A stretch of DNA of 64,000 bases. It comes from Azovibrio sp. (GTDB lineage: Bacteria > Pseudomonadota > Gammaproteobacteria > Burkholderiales > Rhodocyclaceae). A program made the translations under genes and the position numbers. Under the pieces are notes generated by a model that did no database searches, had not been told where the DNA came from, and saw nothing but the letters and a program-made list of their open reading frames with translations. Positions 54,515 to 63,750 of this stretch are shown piece after piece. Numbering within the stretch: the stretch's first letter is position 1; every line of letters starts with the position of its first letter. The stretch covers positions 13,309 through 77,308 of the forward strand of contig JAOAIO010000001.1 of assembly GCA_026414665.1 (NCBI GenBank), given 5' to 3'.

Positions 54515-55650
54515 GGCCGGGCTTGGGGAGGAAGGCGCTGGTAACGGTTGCCGGGCAAGGGGGCGATATGGCCGTCCAGTTCCAGCCCCATCAGGATGGC
54601 GAGAAGCGCATCCGCCGTCAAGCCGCAGCGTTGGCTTAGCACGTCGAGCGGGCAGGGGTCGTGTCCCAGGGCCGCGAGCACTTGCTGCGCTACGGTCGAG
54701 TCGGCTTCTGCCGGCGGACAGGGGGGCGGATCGGTCTCGACCAGCGCGGCGGGCGTGGCCCCGGGCAGCTCTTCGAGCACGTCGGCGACGGTCTCGACCA
54801 GCTTGGCGCCTTCGCGGATGAGGCGGTGGCAGCCGCGCGTGAGTGGCGAGTGGATGGAGCCGGGAATGGCGAATACCTCGCGGCCTTGCTCGCCCGCTAG
54901 GCGAGCCGTGATGAGGGAGCCGCTCTCGAGTGCGGCTTCGACGACGAGCACCCCTTGCGCCAGGCCCGCGATGATGCGGTTGCGCCGCGGGAAATGCGCG
55001 GCGCGGGCCGGCGTGCCCAGCGGGAATTCCGAAACGATAGCGCCCTGCGCCAGGATTGCTGCCGCCAGCTCGGCATTGCGCGCCGGATAAAGGCGGTCGG
55101 CGCCGGTGCCGATCACGGCGATCGTGCCGCCTCCGGCCGCGAGCGCGCCGCGGTGCGCGGCAGCATCGATGCCGAGCGCCAGGCCGCTGATGATGACCAG
55201 CCCAGCCTGGGAGAGCGCGGCTGCGAAGGCTTCTGCCGTATGGCTGCCCTGTGGCGAGGCGTTGCGGCTGCCGACCACGGCGATGCCAGGCCGGGCGAGT
55301 AAGCCGACATCCCCGCGCACGTAGAGGAGCACGGGCGGGTCGGCGATTTCCAGGAGCGGCGCCGGGTAGCGCGGGTCGGCCAGGGTGAGGATGTGCTGTC
55401 CCGGTTGCGCCGCCCAAGCTAGGGCCGCTTCTATGGCCGGCTCGAGTTCGCTCTGCGTGGCGGCGGCGTACAGCGCCTCGGCCTTGGCGCCAATGGTGGC
55501 CTGCCAGGTGGCGGCGGGGGCGGCGAAGACGGCCTCGGGCGAGCCGCAGGCAAGTAGGAGCCGGCGCTGTGAGCGCGGCCCGAGGCCGGGGATCAGCGTG
55601 AGCCGCAGCCAGGCGCGCAGCGCGGCCAGATCAGGGGTTGCGAACGGCAT
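54511..55650 (-). CDS. dprA: DNA processing protein DprA
   Basis: 379-aa RecA loader in natural transformation, conserved also in non-competent species. The Rossmann core has PGIAVVGSRNASPQGSHTAEAFA, ISGLALGIDAAAHRGAL, IAVIGTGADRLYPARN, EFPLGTPARAAHFPRRNRIIAGLA and EGAKLVETVADVLEEL. An N-terminal SAM-like domain and a C-terminal winged-helix DML1-like domain (about 310-379) frame it. The ATG at 55650 overlaps the end of the LysM gene by 20 nt. Confidence 0.95.
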   Translation of the reverse strand: MPFATPDLAALRAWLRLTLIPGLGPRSQRRLLLACGSPEAVFAAPAATWQATIGAKAEALYAAATQSELEPAIEAALAWAAQPGQHILTLADPRYPAPLLEIADPPVLLYVRGDVGLLARPGIAVVGSRNASPQGSHTAEAFAAALSQAGLVIISGLALGIDAAAHRGALAAGGGTIAVIGTGADRLYPARNAELAAAILAQGAIVSEFPLGTPARAAHFPRRNRIIAGLAQGVLVVEAALESGSLITARLAGEQGREVFAIPGSIHSPLTRGCHRLIREGAKLVETVADVLEELPGATPAALVETDPPPCPPAEADSTVAQQVLAALGHDPCPLDVLSQRCGLTADALLAILMGLELDGHIAPLPGNRYQRLPPQARP

Positions 55651-56650
55651 CCCCGACGGCGAGGGGGCGCGAGGCTTCCATGACCAAGCCGTAGGCGACG
55701 CGCTCGAAGGTGCGGAAGACGAAGACGAGGCCGTAGCGCTCTTCAGGCAGGGCCATGACCTGGTTGCGGCCTTCGGCATCGCGGTACATCGCGGCGCGCT
55801 TGCTGAATAGGCCGAGCACATGGCCGACCTCGACGCCATCGCGGCTGCCGCGGTTGAGCGTGATCACCGAGTTGCGCCCGCCAGCGCTGACGCCGCCATA
55901 GACCGACATGACGAGGCCGGAGATGTCTTGTTCGGCCCGGCGCGGCACATAGGATTTGAGATCGGGGAAATCGGCCGGTACGAGCAGGTCGCCTTTGAGG
56001 ATTTCTTCCTTGCTGGCGAGCACTTCGAGGATGCTCACTTCGCCGGGCTGCTTGAGCTGGGCGGTGCCGAGGAAGAAAGCCTCGAAACCCAGCACTTCCT
56101 GGGTGGCGGGGTCCTTGAGCGGTACCCCGGGGCGGTAGATGTGCCAGCGGGGATGCTCTTCGTTGAGCCCCAGGACGAAGATTTCGTCACCGTTACCGGC
56201 AATGACGCGCGATTCGTTGGTGGCGATGATGCGGGGCGCATCCTTCAATGCGTCGGCCTCGACCACCAGGGGCTGGGAAATATAGGGTTCGATGGCTTCG
56301 CGCGGGATGGCCGGAATCTCTTGGCCGAGTCGTTCCTCATGCACCTTGGGCGAGAGCTTGCTGGCCACCGGCTTACCTAGGCGCAGGCGCGGCTTGCCAT
56401 CGACGTAATCGAGATAGACGATGTCGCCTGGATAGATCAGGTGTGGATTGCGAATCTGCTCGCGGTTCAAATTCCAGATTTCCGGCCAGCGCCAGGGCTC
56501 TTTGAGGAATTTGCCGGCAATGCCCCAGAGGGTGTCGCCCTTCACTACGACGTGTCGATCCGGAACGTTTTCCGCGAGTTGCAGGGAGTCGCCGGCGTAG
56601 GCGGCGGCTGCGGTCACAGCCAGAAGCAGGGCAGATATAATGCGGGACAT
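55631..56650 (-). CDS. LysM peptidoglycan-binding domain protein
   Basis: 339 aa. A signal peptide ends near AYAGD. The LysM domain (about 33-82) reads HVVVKGDTLWGIAGKFLKEPWRWPEIWNLN...YPGDIVYL. A long C-terminal domain of unknown function follows (GVSAGGRNSVITLNRGSRDGVEVGHVLGLFSKR). This is the LysM protein usually found between dprA and def in betaproteobacteria. The ATG at 56650 is chosen for the signal peptide; the open frame reaches 56719. Confidence 0.9.
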   Translation of the reverse strand: MSRIISALLLAVTAAAAYAGDSLQLAENVPDRHVVVKGDTLWGIAGKFLKEPWRWPEIWNLNREQIRNPHLIYPGDIVYLDYVDGKPRLRLGKPVASKLSPKVHEERLGQEIPAIPREAIEPYISQPLVVEADALKDAPRIIATNESRVIAGNGDEIFVLGLNEEHPRWHIYRPGVPLKDPATQEVLGFEAFFLGTAQLKQPGEVSILEVLASKEEILKGDLLVPADFPDLKSYVPRRAEQDISGLVMSVYGGVSAGGRNSVITLNRGSRDGVEVGHVLGLFSKRAAMYRDAEGRNQVMALPEERYGLVFVFRTFERVAYGLVMEASRPLAVGDAVRNP

Positions 56651-56791
56651 GGATTTTCCTCGTGGACGGGTGGAACACGCCGGGCCCGGATCTGTCTGAA
56701 CGAGCACGGTTTGAACCACGGCTCATGCCATTCCAATTTTCGGAAGCGCTTGAGATTCTGCACGCAATGACCTAACTGAGCAAGCTTTGCC

Positions 56792-57295
56792 ATGGCCCTA
56801 CTTCCCATTTTGCGCTTTCCTGATGCGCGTTTGAAGAAAATTGCCGCGCCGGTCGAAAAAATCGACGATGGCATTCGCCGCTTGGTGGCCGACATGGCCG
56901 AAACCATGTACGAGGCGCCGGGCATCGGTCTTGCGGCGACGCAGGTCGATGTGCATCGCCAGGTGGTGGTCATCGATGTCTCGGAAGAGAGGAATCAGCT
57001 GCTCGTGCTCATCAATCCGCGCATCACGCACCGCGATGGCGTCCAAGTCTATGAAGAAGGCTGTCTTTCCGTGCCGGGCATCTACGACAAGGTGGAACGC
57101 GCGGCCCAGGTCAGCGTGGAATACCTCGACTTGGAGGGCGAGCGCCGCACCTTGACGGCCGACGGGCTGCTGGCGGTGTGCATTCAGCACGAGCTCGATC
57201 ACTTGCAAGGCAAGGTCTTCGTCGAGCATTTGTCGCAGCTCAAGCAGATGCGCATCAAAACCAAGCTGGCCAAGCAGGCCCGTATCACCGCATGA
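56792..57295 (+). CDS. def: Peptide deformylase
   Basis: 167-aa metalloenzyme that removes the N-formyl group from new proteins. Motif 1 GIGLAATQ, motif 2 EEGCLSVPG (metal ligand Cys91) and motif 3 QHELDHLQG (His133, Glu134, His137) are all intact. The stop overlaps fmt by 4 nt. It is divergent from the LysM gene across a 141-base gap in which no strong promoter was identified. Confidence 0.98.
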   Translation: MALLPILRFPDARLKKIAAPVEKIDDGIRRLVADMAETMYEAPGIGLAATQVDVHRQVVVIDVSEERNQLLVLINPRITHRDGVQVYEEGCLSVPGIYDKVERAAQVSVEYLDLEGERRTLTADGLLAVCIQHELDHLQGKVFVEHLSQLKQMRIKTKLAKQARITA

Positions 57296-58218
57296 AGCTC
57301 ATTTTCGCCGGCACGCCGGAATTCGCCGCCGTCGCGCTTGCCACCCTGATCGAAGCCGGGCACGACTTGGCGCTGGTCTTGACCCAGCCGGACCGGCCGG
57401 CCGGGCGAGGGATGCAGCTCAAAGCCTCGCCCGTCAAGCAGCTGGCGCTGCGGCATGGCATCGAGGTTTGCCAGCCGCTGTCCTTGCACAAGGATGCCGC
57501 GGCGCGGCAAAAAATCGCGGACATCGGCGCCGATGCCATGATCGTCGCCGCTTACGGCCTGATTCTGCCGCAAGCGGTGCTCGACATGCCGCGCTTTGGC
57601 TGTCTCAACATCCATGCTTCGCTCTTGCCGCGTTGGCGCGGCGCGGCGCCGATTCAGCGCGCCATCTTGGCTGGCGATGCACAAACTGGCGTCTGCATCA
57701 TGCAGATGGAGGCCGGGCTCGACACCGGCCCGGTGCTGGCCCGCGTCAGCACCCCGATTGCCCCGGACGACACGGCCGCCAGCCTGCACGACCGGCTGGC
57801 GCAACTGGGCGCGCGGCTGCTGGCCGACACGTTGCCGCGCCTGCCGCTCCCTGCCGAGCCGCAGCCACAAGCGGGGGTGAGCTATGCCGCCAAGATCGAT
57901 AAGGCCGAAGCGCAGATCGACTGGCGGTGCAGTGCTGTCGAGCTGGATCGGCGCATCCGTGCCTTCAACCCTTTCCCGGTGGCGCAGACATCCTTACACG
58001 GCACGCCGATCAAAATTTGGGCGGCCTACCCGGTTGCCGGGCAAGGCGCGCCCGGTACCGTGCTGGCCGTGGATAAGGCCGGCATCCATGTCGCTTGCGG
58101 TGCTGGCGCCTTGTGTCTCACCGAGCTGCAAAAAGCCGGTGGCAAACGCTTGCCGGCGGCGCAATTTCTCGCTGGGCATTCGATAAAAGTGAATGAACGT
58201 TTCGGCAGCCTCGCTTGA
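57292..58218 (+). CDS. fmt: Methionyl-tRNA formyltransferase
   Basis: 308 aa. N-terminal Rossmann domain ([25 protein letters not shown]), 10-formyl-THF site with Asn106 and His108 in [22 protein letters not shown], and a C-terminal OB-fold tRNA-binding domain. The ATG at 57292 lies in the def stop (ATGA). Formylates initiator Met-tRNA; def reverses it on proteins. Confidence 0.98.
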   Translation: MKLIFAGTPEFAAVALATLIEAGHDLALVLTQPDRPAGRGMQLKASPVKQLALRHGIEVCQPLSLHKDAAARQKIADIGADAMIVAAYGLILPQAVLDMPRFGCLNIHASLLPRWRGAAPIQRAILAGDAQTGVCIMQMEAGLDTGPVLARVSTPIAPDDTAASLHDRLAQLGARLLADTLPRLPLPAEPQPQAGVSYAAKIDKAEAQIDWRCSAVELDRRIRAFNPFPVAQTSLHGTPIKIWAAYPVAGQGAPGTVLAVDKAGIHVACGAGALCLTELQKAGGKRLPAAQFLAGHSIKVNERFGSLA

Positions 58219-58278
58219 ATGCGAAGCTTGCGTGCCTATCTAATAAACCGATACCACTTTAGCCTCGAGGAGGTTTCC

Positions 58279-59127
58279 ATGTTCAACTGGTTCAAGACAG
58301 CCCTGCTGATGGCGGGCATCATGGCCTTGTTCGGGGCCATCGGCGCCTATGTCGGCGGCGCCCAAGGCATGGTGCTGGCGCTGGTGCTAGGCGGCGCGAT
58401 GAATTTCTTCTCCTACTGGTTCTCGGACAAGATGGTGTTGAAGATGTACAACGCCCGAGAAGTGGATGAATTCTCCGCGCCCCAGTTCTACAACATGGTG
58501 CGGGAACTGGCGCACCGGGCCCAGATGCCCATGCCCCGGGTGTACATCATCGACGAAGCCCAACCCAACGCCTTCGCTACCGGCCGCAATCCGGAAAATG
58601 CGGCCGTGGCGGCCACGACGGGCATCCTGCGCTTGCTCTCGGCGCGAGAGATCCGCGGTGTCATGGCGCATGAGCTAGCGCATGTGAAGAACCGTGACAT
58701 CCTGATTTCTACCATTTCCGCCACCATGGCCGGCGCCATTTCCATGCTCGCCAACTTCGCCATGTTCTTCGGCGGCCGCGATTCGGAAGGGCGTCCGGCC
58801 AACCCGGTGGTGGGAATGCTGGTGATGATCCTTGCGCCGCTTGCGGCGACGGTGATCCAGATGGCTATTTCCCGGGCCCGCGAATACGAAGCCGACCGTG
58901 GTGGAGCCGAGATCTGTGGCGACCCCCATGCCCTGGCCGATGCGCTGGAAAAGATCAATGCCTACGCTCGCGGCATTCCCATGGCCACTGCCGAGGCACA
59001 CCCCGAAACGGCGCAGATGATGATCATGAACCCGCTCTCGGGCGGCGGCCTGCGCGGCCTTTTTTCTACCCACCCGCCTACCGAGGAGCGAGTGGCGCGA
59101 CTCCGGGCCATGGCCCGGGCGTACTAA
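58279..59127 (+). CDS. htpX: Membrane protease HtpX (M48B)
   Basis: 282-aa zinc metalloprotease. N-terminal TM pair ([40 protein letters not shown]). The HEXXH motif is HELAH at 131-135 with the third ligand Glu in [11 protein letters not shown]. The ATG at 58279 has AGGAGG 6 nt upstream; the frame is open back to 58219. It is followed by a strong terminator. Role: quality control of inner-membrane proteins. Confidence 0.97.
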   Translation: MFNWFKTALLMAGIMALFGAIGAYVGGAQGMVLALVLGGAMNFFSYWFSDKMVLKMYNAREVDEFSAPQFYNMVRELAHRAQMPMPRVYIIDEAQPNAFATGRNPENAAVAATTGILRLLSAREIRGVMAHELAHVKNRDILISTISATMAGAISMLANFAMFFGGRDSEGRPANPVVGMLVMILAPLAATVIQMAISRAREYEADRGGAEICGDPHALADALEKINAYARGIPMATAEAHPETAQMMIMNPLSGGGLRGLFSTHPPTEERVARLRAMARAY

Positions 59128-59138
59128 GCTCCATCCCC

Positions 59139-59162
59139 AGGCCGGCTTCGCCGGCCTTTTTT
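59139..59162 (+). terminator. Rho-independent terminator after htpX
   Basis: Stem AGGCCGGC (59139-59146) / GCCGGCCT (59150-59157), loop TTC, running straight into a T-tract to 59162. Ends the def-fmt-htpX unit. Confidence 0.9.
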
Positions 59163-59277
59163 GTTGCAGGGGGTGCTAAGTGGCGGGGAATGTCACAAAT
59201 TTGGCGTGCCCTGGCATTCAATCTGCATCGAGATCAAAGCATAGTGTGCTTGTGTTGATTGGCGACAGGATCACTGT

Positions 59278-60135
59278 ATGAATTTCTCGCAGGCGCTTTC
59301 ATCATTTGTCGGCGAATGCCAACCGAGCCTAATGAGCCGTTTCCTGGCGGTTGAGGATGGCCGTATCGCGTATGACGATACTGGGGGGCCAGGCCCTGTC
59401 GTACTTGCCATCCCGGGCATGGGCGATTTGCGCTCCGAATATCGTGCTGTGCGTCCCTTGCTCCAACGTGCTGGCTATCGTTTCGTGAGCATGGATGTAC
59501 GGGGTCACGGCGAAACTTCCGTGCAATGGCCGGATTATTCCGCGCGCGCGGTAGGTCAGGATGCCGTGGCGTTGCTAAAGCATTTGGATGCAGGGCCGGC
59601 TGTGATTTTGGGCAATTCGTTTGCTGCTGGTTCTGCGTTGTGGGCGGCTCGGGATGCGCCCGACCGTGTTGCGGGCGTGGTGCTGCTTGGCCCCGTGGTG
59701 CGGGATATCCCGTCTCCCTGGTGGGTGAAGGTGGTGTTGCGCCTTGGTTTTGCTGGACCTTGGCGAGTGGCTTTTTGGTTGGCCTTTTGGGATAGCTTGT
59801 TTCCCGGGTGTAAGCCGATTGACCATGCCGAGGCTAGGGCGGCTTTGGCGGCTAGCTTACGTGAACCGGGGCGTATGGCGGTGTTGCGCCATATGGTGAG
59901 TTTGTCGAAAGCCGATACGGCTGCCATGTTGACGCAAAGTAGTGTGCCCGCGCTGGTGGTCATGGGGAGTCGTGACCCTGATTTTCCCGACCCACCCGCC
60001 GAAGCGCGTTGGCTGGCGGATGTGTTGGGTGCGGAGTGCTTGATCGTCGAGAGCACGGGTCACTATCCGCATTTGGAAATGCCAAGGCGGGTCGAACCTG
60101 CCCTTTTGGCATTTTTGGCGCGTGTCGTGGGGTGA
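59278..60135 (+). CDS. Alpha/beta hydrolase
   Basis: 285 aa. The catalytic triad is readable: nucleophile Ser in VILGNSFAAGSALWAA, Asp in VVMGSRDPDFPDP, His in IVESTGHYPHLEMP. The oxyanion region is VVLAIPGMGDLRSEYR and the FVSMDVRGHGET segment is typical of the superfamily. Substrate unknown. The gene is visibly less GC-rich than its neighbours and stands alone between the htpX terminator and a convergent AraC-type gene. Confidence 0.88.
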   Translation: MNFSQALSSFVGECQPSLMSRFLAVEDGRIAYDDTGGPGPVVLAIPGMGDLRSEYRAVRPLLQRAGYRFVSMDVRGHGETSVQWPDYSARAVGQDAVALLKHLDAGPAVILGNSFAAGSALWAARDAPDRVAGVVLLGPVVRDIPSPWWVKVVLRLGFAGPWRVAFWLAFWDSLFPGCKPIDHAEARAALAASLREPGRMAVLRHMVSLSKADTAAMLTQSSVPALVVMGSRDPDFPDPPAEARWLADVLGAECLIVESTGHYPHLEMPRRVEPALLAFLARVVG

Positions 60136-60182
60136 CGATGCAAAAACGAATTCAGGCTTCCCCCGCCAAATCTGCCAAATTC

Positions 60183-61205
60183 TCAGTGGTTTCTTTGTCG
60201 CGCTGCGGTCGGGGTGATGCCGGTCCAGCGCTTGAAGGCACGCTGGAAAGCGCTGGGCTCGGCGTAACCCAGCAGATAGGCCACCTCGCCCAGCGCCAGC
60301 CGTGGGTCGGCCATGTAGCGCATGGCAAGTTCGCGCCGGACGGCATCCAGCAGGTCCGCAAAGCGCGCTCCCTCCTCCTGCAGCCGGCGTTGCAGGCTGC
60401 GCTCGCTCATGTGGAGGGCCCGGGCCACGGCCTGGAGCGTCATCGGCCTATCGGCCAGGCCTTCGAGCAGGTGCCGACGGACCCGCAGGACGGTGTTTGC
60501 CCGGTGCGGCGTGTAGGCCGCGAGCAGGTGTTCGGCATGGTCGGTGATGATCCGGGACAAGCCCGGATCGGCCGCCGGGACGGGGCGGTCCAGGACTGCG
60601 GCAGGCAATGCCAGAAAGGAGACGGGGGCGTTGAAGGCGGGGGTGACACCGAAGACCTGCCGGAAATCTGCCGCATCGCCAGCGGCGGGGTGCGGCAATC
60701 CGACCGCCAGGGCCTGCACCGCTTCTCCCGCGATCTGGGTTGCCATCACCACCAGGGAGGCCAGGGTGAACTCCGTCGCGTGCCGGCACGGCCGCGCCGC
60801 GCTGCCCTGGAAACGGTGCTCGATGCGCACCACATCGCCTGCCGGAATGACATCGAACGTCGCCAGGTCATGCACCAGGCGGTTGTAGCGGACCAGACGT
60901 TGCAGGGCGGTGCCCAGATCCGGCGCTGTGCGCACCGCATAGTCGAGCACGCCGAAGGCTCCGGGCTGGATCAGGGCGGCCGCGTGCAGACCGAACAAGG
61001 GGTCGCCGGTCAGCGCCGCCGCCTGTTCCCACAACCGCTGTTCGACTTCCAGCGGAATCCGCGCATCGGCCGCGTCGGATCCGGCCGGCGTGAACCCGGC
61101 CGCCTGGGTCAGGCGTGTGGCATTCGCTCCCATGGCGGCTGCCATCTGGACAATCATGGCGCCGGTACGGGCGGAAACCTGGGGGACTGGGAGACGGGAG
61201 GACAT
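60183..61205 (-). CDS. AraC family transcriptional regulator (N-terminal arabinose-binding-like domain)
   Basis: 340 aa from ATG 61205; an ATG at 61235 would add 10 residues, and neither has a clear ribosome binding site. The N-terminal ligand domain (GDPLFGLHAAALIQPGAFGVLDYAVRTAPDLGTALQRLVRYNRLVHD) is of the OruR/ArgR-like type. The C-terminal double HTH is MTLQAVARALHMSERSLQRRLQEEGARFADLLDAVRRELAMRYM...LGYAEPSAFQRAFKRWTG. It is divergent from the cysteine-cluster gene and convergent with the hydrolase; either could be a target. Confidence 0.9.
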   Translation of the reverse strand: MSSRLPVPQVSARTGAMIVQMAAAMGANATRLTQAAGFTPAGSDAADARIPLEVEQRLWEQAAALTGDPLFGLHAAALIQPGAFGVLDYAVRTAPDLGTALQRLVRYNRLVHDLATFDVIPAGDVVRIEHRFQGSAARPCRHATEFTLASLVVMATQIAGEAVQALAVGLPHPAAGDAADFRQVFGVTPAFNAPVSFLALPAAVLDRPVPAADPGLSRIITDHAEHLLAAYTPHRANTVLRVRRHLLEGLADRPMTLQAVARALHMSERSLQRRLQEEGARFADLLDAVRRELAMRYMADPRLALGEVAYLLGYAEPSAFQRAFKRWTGITPTAARQRNH

Positions 61206-61357
61206 GGTCGGCTGGGCGTTGCGGCTGATCGGCATGGAATGGCTGCATTTTCCTTCTTTTCCTGTCGGAAACCCAGAATGGCTGCTTCTGCGCGGGGCTT
61301 CCCCACGGGAGTCCACGGGGCCACCCCGGGCATCGCGTCCCTTGTCCGGTGCCGGTG

Positions 61358-62044
61358 ATGCCGATGGCTGATGCAGTGATCATGACACCTGCCAGCGGGG
61401 CCTGTGCGGGGGATTTCCTGGCCTGGTTGGATGCCATCCTGGCCTCTTTTTCCTCCGGGCAGGGGGCTGTGGTGCCCTGTGGCGATTGTCGGGCCTGCTG
61501 CCGGGCCGGATATTTCATTCCAGTTCGTCATCACGAATGGGCAACCCTAGCCGTCATTCCCCGGGGGCTGCTGGTGCACCCTCCGGGCACCTCCGGGGAG
61601 GGCGATTATCTGATCGGTACGACGCGACGCGGTGACTGCGCCATGCTGCGCCCCCAGGGCTGCCCGATCTACGCCCGGCGCCCCCAGGCCTGCCGCAATT
61701 ACGATTGCCGGATCTTCACGGCGGCGGGAATTCCGTCCGGCCATGACGCCATTGACCGGCAGGCCGGACGCTGGCGTTTCCAGTACGGTAGCGACCATGG
61801 CTGGCTCGTCCATGCGGCGGTCAAGCAGGCGGCGCGCTTCGTGATCGACCACGCCCGGGCGTTTCCCGGCGGGCGCGTCCCTGAGCAGGCCGCCGACATT
61901 GCCCTGGTGGCGCTGAAAGCTCATCCGGTCTTTCTCGGCCCCATGGACGGATACGCGACGGACGCGGCTGTGGCCCGGGCAGTCGTGCGCGCCTGCCGGG
62001 TTTTCGATGCGACGGGCCGTCTTGTGTCCGGCGGAGCGCCCTGA
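61358..62044 (+). CDS. YkgJ-type cysteine cluster protein
   Basis: 228 aa from ATG 61358 (GTG 61349 and ATG 61364 are alternatives). Cysteines occur as PCGDCRACCRAGYF, RRGDCAMLRPQGCPIY and RRPQACRNYDCRIF, the YkgJ/UPF0153 pattern thought to bind zinc or an Fe-S cluster. A C-terminal helical part has no recognised motif. Function unknown. The stop overlaps the HAD gene (TGATG). Confidence 0.82.
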   Translation: MPMADAVIMTPASGACAGDFLAWLDAILASFSSGQGAVVPCGDCRACCRAGYFIPVRHHEWATLAVIPRGLLVHPPGTSGEGDYLIGTTRRGDCAMLRPQGCPIYARRPQACRNYDCRIFTAAGIPSGHDAIDRQAGRWRFQYGSDHGWLVHAAVKQAARFVIDHARAFPGGRVPEQAADIALVALKAHPVFLGPMDGYATDAAVARAVVRACRVFDATGRLVSGGAP

Positions 62045-62724
62045 TGCCGAAACAGCCTGAAACCCGCCCCTGGCCGGCAGGGGAAAGAAGAAGCTGCGAA
62101 CTGGTGATTTTTGACCTGGACGGCACCCTTGTGGACTCCTTCGGCCTCTTCATCAGCATCTACAACTCCCTGGCCGGCCGGTACCGCCTGAAGCCGCTCA
62201 GCCTGGATGAGGCCGAGCGGCTGCGGCAGTCATCACCCCGCGAAATCATGGCCCGGGTCGGCTTGCCGTATCGGAAGCTGCCCTGGATAGCCCGGGACTT
62301 CATGAGCCTGATGGGGCAGCGGCGGCATGAGACGGCCTTGTTCGGCGGCATCGGGCGGGTTCTTCACGAACTGCATGGGCGGGGACTCCGGCTTGCCGTC
62401 GTCAGCGCCAACTCCCTCGAAAACTGCCGGCGCATGCTCGGGGACGATATCGGCGGCCTCATGGATTGCATCGAGGGGGGCGCTTCCCTCTTCGGCAAAC
62501 ACCGCCGGATCCGTCGCGTGCTCGCAATCCTGGGGGTTCAACCGGGCCGGGCCATCTACGTGGGAGATCAGTTGCCGGATGCCGACGCGGCCCGGGCGGC
62601 GGGGGTCGCCTTCGGCGCGGTGAGCTGGGGATATGGCGCACCAGAGGCCCTGGCCCGCCAGCGTCCGGACATCACGTTTGCACGCGTCGAAGACCTGGGC
62701 TTGCTGGCCCCCCGCGGCCCATGA
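62044..62724 (+). CDS. HAD superfamily phosphatase (phosphoglycolate phosphatase-like)
   Basis: 226 aa. Motif I is VIFDLDGTLVDSF, motif II lies in LAVVSANSLENC, motif III is the Lys in FGKHRRI, and motif IV is IYVGDQLPDADAARAAG. The helical cap between motifs I and II is of the Gph/PpaX type. Substrate uncertain. It starts within the stop of the cysteine-cluster gene, and uppP follows 69 nt later. Confidence 0.88.
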   Translation: MPKQPETRPWPAGERRSCELVIFDLDGTLVDSFGLFISIYNSLAGRYRLKPLSLDEAERLRQSSPREIMARVGLPYRKLPWIARDFMSLMGQRRHETALFGGIGRVLHELHGRGLRLAVVSANSLENCRRMLGDDIGGLMDCIEGGASLFGKHRRIRRVLAILGVQPGRAIYVGDQLPDADAARAAGVAFGAVSWGYGAPEALARQRPDITFARVEDLGLLAPRGP

Positions 62725-62793
62725 GCTCCGGGCCCGTTCATCCGGAGTGGGCATGCCCGGGTAGCTGGCGGTTCTTGCCCCGATAGGCGTTCC

Positions 62794-63657
62794 ATGTCGT
62801 CCGACCTCTTGGCTGCCATCCTGCTCGGCTTGATCGAGGGATTCACCGAGTTCCTGCCGGTTTCCAGCACCGCCCACCTGCTGGTGGCCCAGCACTGGCT
62901 GGGCCACCGGAGCGAGTTCTTCAACATCGCGGTGCAGGCCGGCGCCATCCTCGCCGTGGTTTTCGTGTACAGGAGCCGTCTCGGGGTGCTTGCCGCCGCC
63001 GTCTTCGTGCCTGCCGCCGCGGCGCCTGCGGCGACGGACCGGGCCCAGCCTCCCCGCGCCTACCTCACGCGCCTTGCCCTGGCTTTCAGCGTGACCGCCG
63101 TGCTGGGCCTGGCCGTGAAGGCGCTGGGGTGGGAGCTGTCCCATGCGGTCACTCCAATCGCATGGGCCCTGATCCTGGGGGCTTTCTGGATGCTGGCGGC
63201 AGAACACGCAACGGCGGGCCGGCCGGGGCAGTCTCCCGACGAGGCCTCGATCACCTGGGCGGGGGCGGTTCTGGTAGGTGTCGCCCAGGTCGTGGCGGGG
63301 GTGTTCCCGGGAACGTCAAGGTCGGCGGCGGCAATTTTCGTCTTGCTGCTGCTGGGCGTGCGGAATCGGGGCGCCGCCGCCGAATTCGTGTTCCTGGTCG
63401 GCATTCCCACCATACTGGCCGCTACCGCCTATGCGCTGTTCGATTCCCTGGCGCATCGGCCGTTCGGGGACATGCCCTGGGCGGACATCGGCGCCGGCTT
63501 CGTGGCCGCGTTCCTGGCGGCAAGCTGCGCGGTACGCTGGTTGCTGCATTTCATCCGGGTGCACCGGTTCACGGGTTTCGCGCTCTACCGGCTGATCCTG
63601 GGCCTGGTTCTCTTGGTTTGGGGGGAGGCGAGCGCGCCGATGTCAATGACGGGATAA
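62794..63657 (+). CDS. uppP: Undecaprenyl-diphosphatase UppP (BacA)
   Basis: 287-aa polytopic phosphatase that recycles undecaprenyl pyrophosphate to the lipid carrier for cell-wall synthesis. Active-site motif 1 is LIEGFTEFLPVSSTAHLLV (residues about 9-27), and motif 2 is GVFPGTSRSAAAIFVLLLLG. A longer than usual hydrophilic loop (about 68-90) is rich in Ala and Pro. The ATG at 62794 is preceded by AGG. High levels of this enzyme class give bacitracin resistance. Confidence 0.95.
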   Translation: MSSDLLAAILLGLIEGFTEFLPVSSTAHLLVAQHWLGHRSEFFNIAVQAGAILAVVFVYRSRLGVLAAAVFVPAAAAPAATDRAQPPRAYLTRLALAFSVTAVLGLAVKALGWELSHAVTPIAWALILGAFWMLAAEHATAGRPGQSPDEASITWAGAVLVGVAQVVAGVFPGTSRSAAAIFVLLLLGVRNRGAAAEFVFLVGIPTILAATAYALFDSLAHRPFGDMPWADIGAGFVAAFLAASCAVRWLLHFIRVHRFTGFALYRLILGLVLLVWGEASAPMSMTG

Positions 63658-63750
63658 AACGCATGCAGTCAGGAGCAGGAGGGTGAATCATGCACTTGTC
63701 TAGCCGTTGCCCGTTATGCTTGCGACTCGCCATGAATCGAGGTCTATCGC

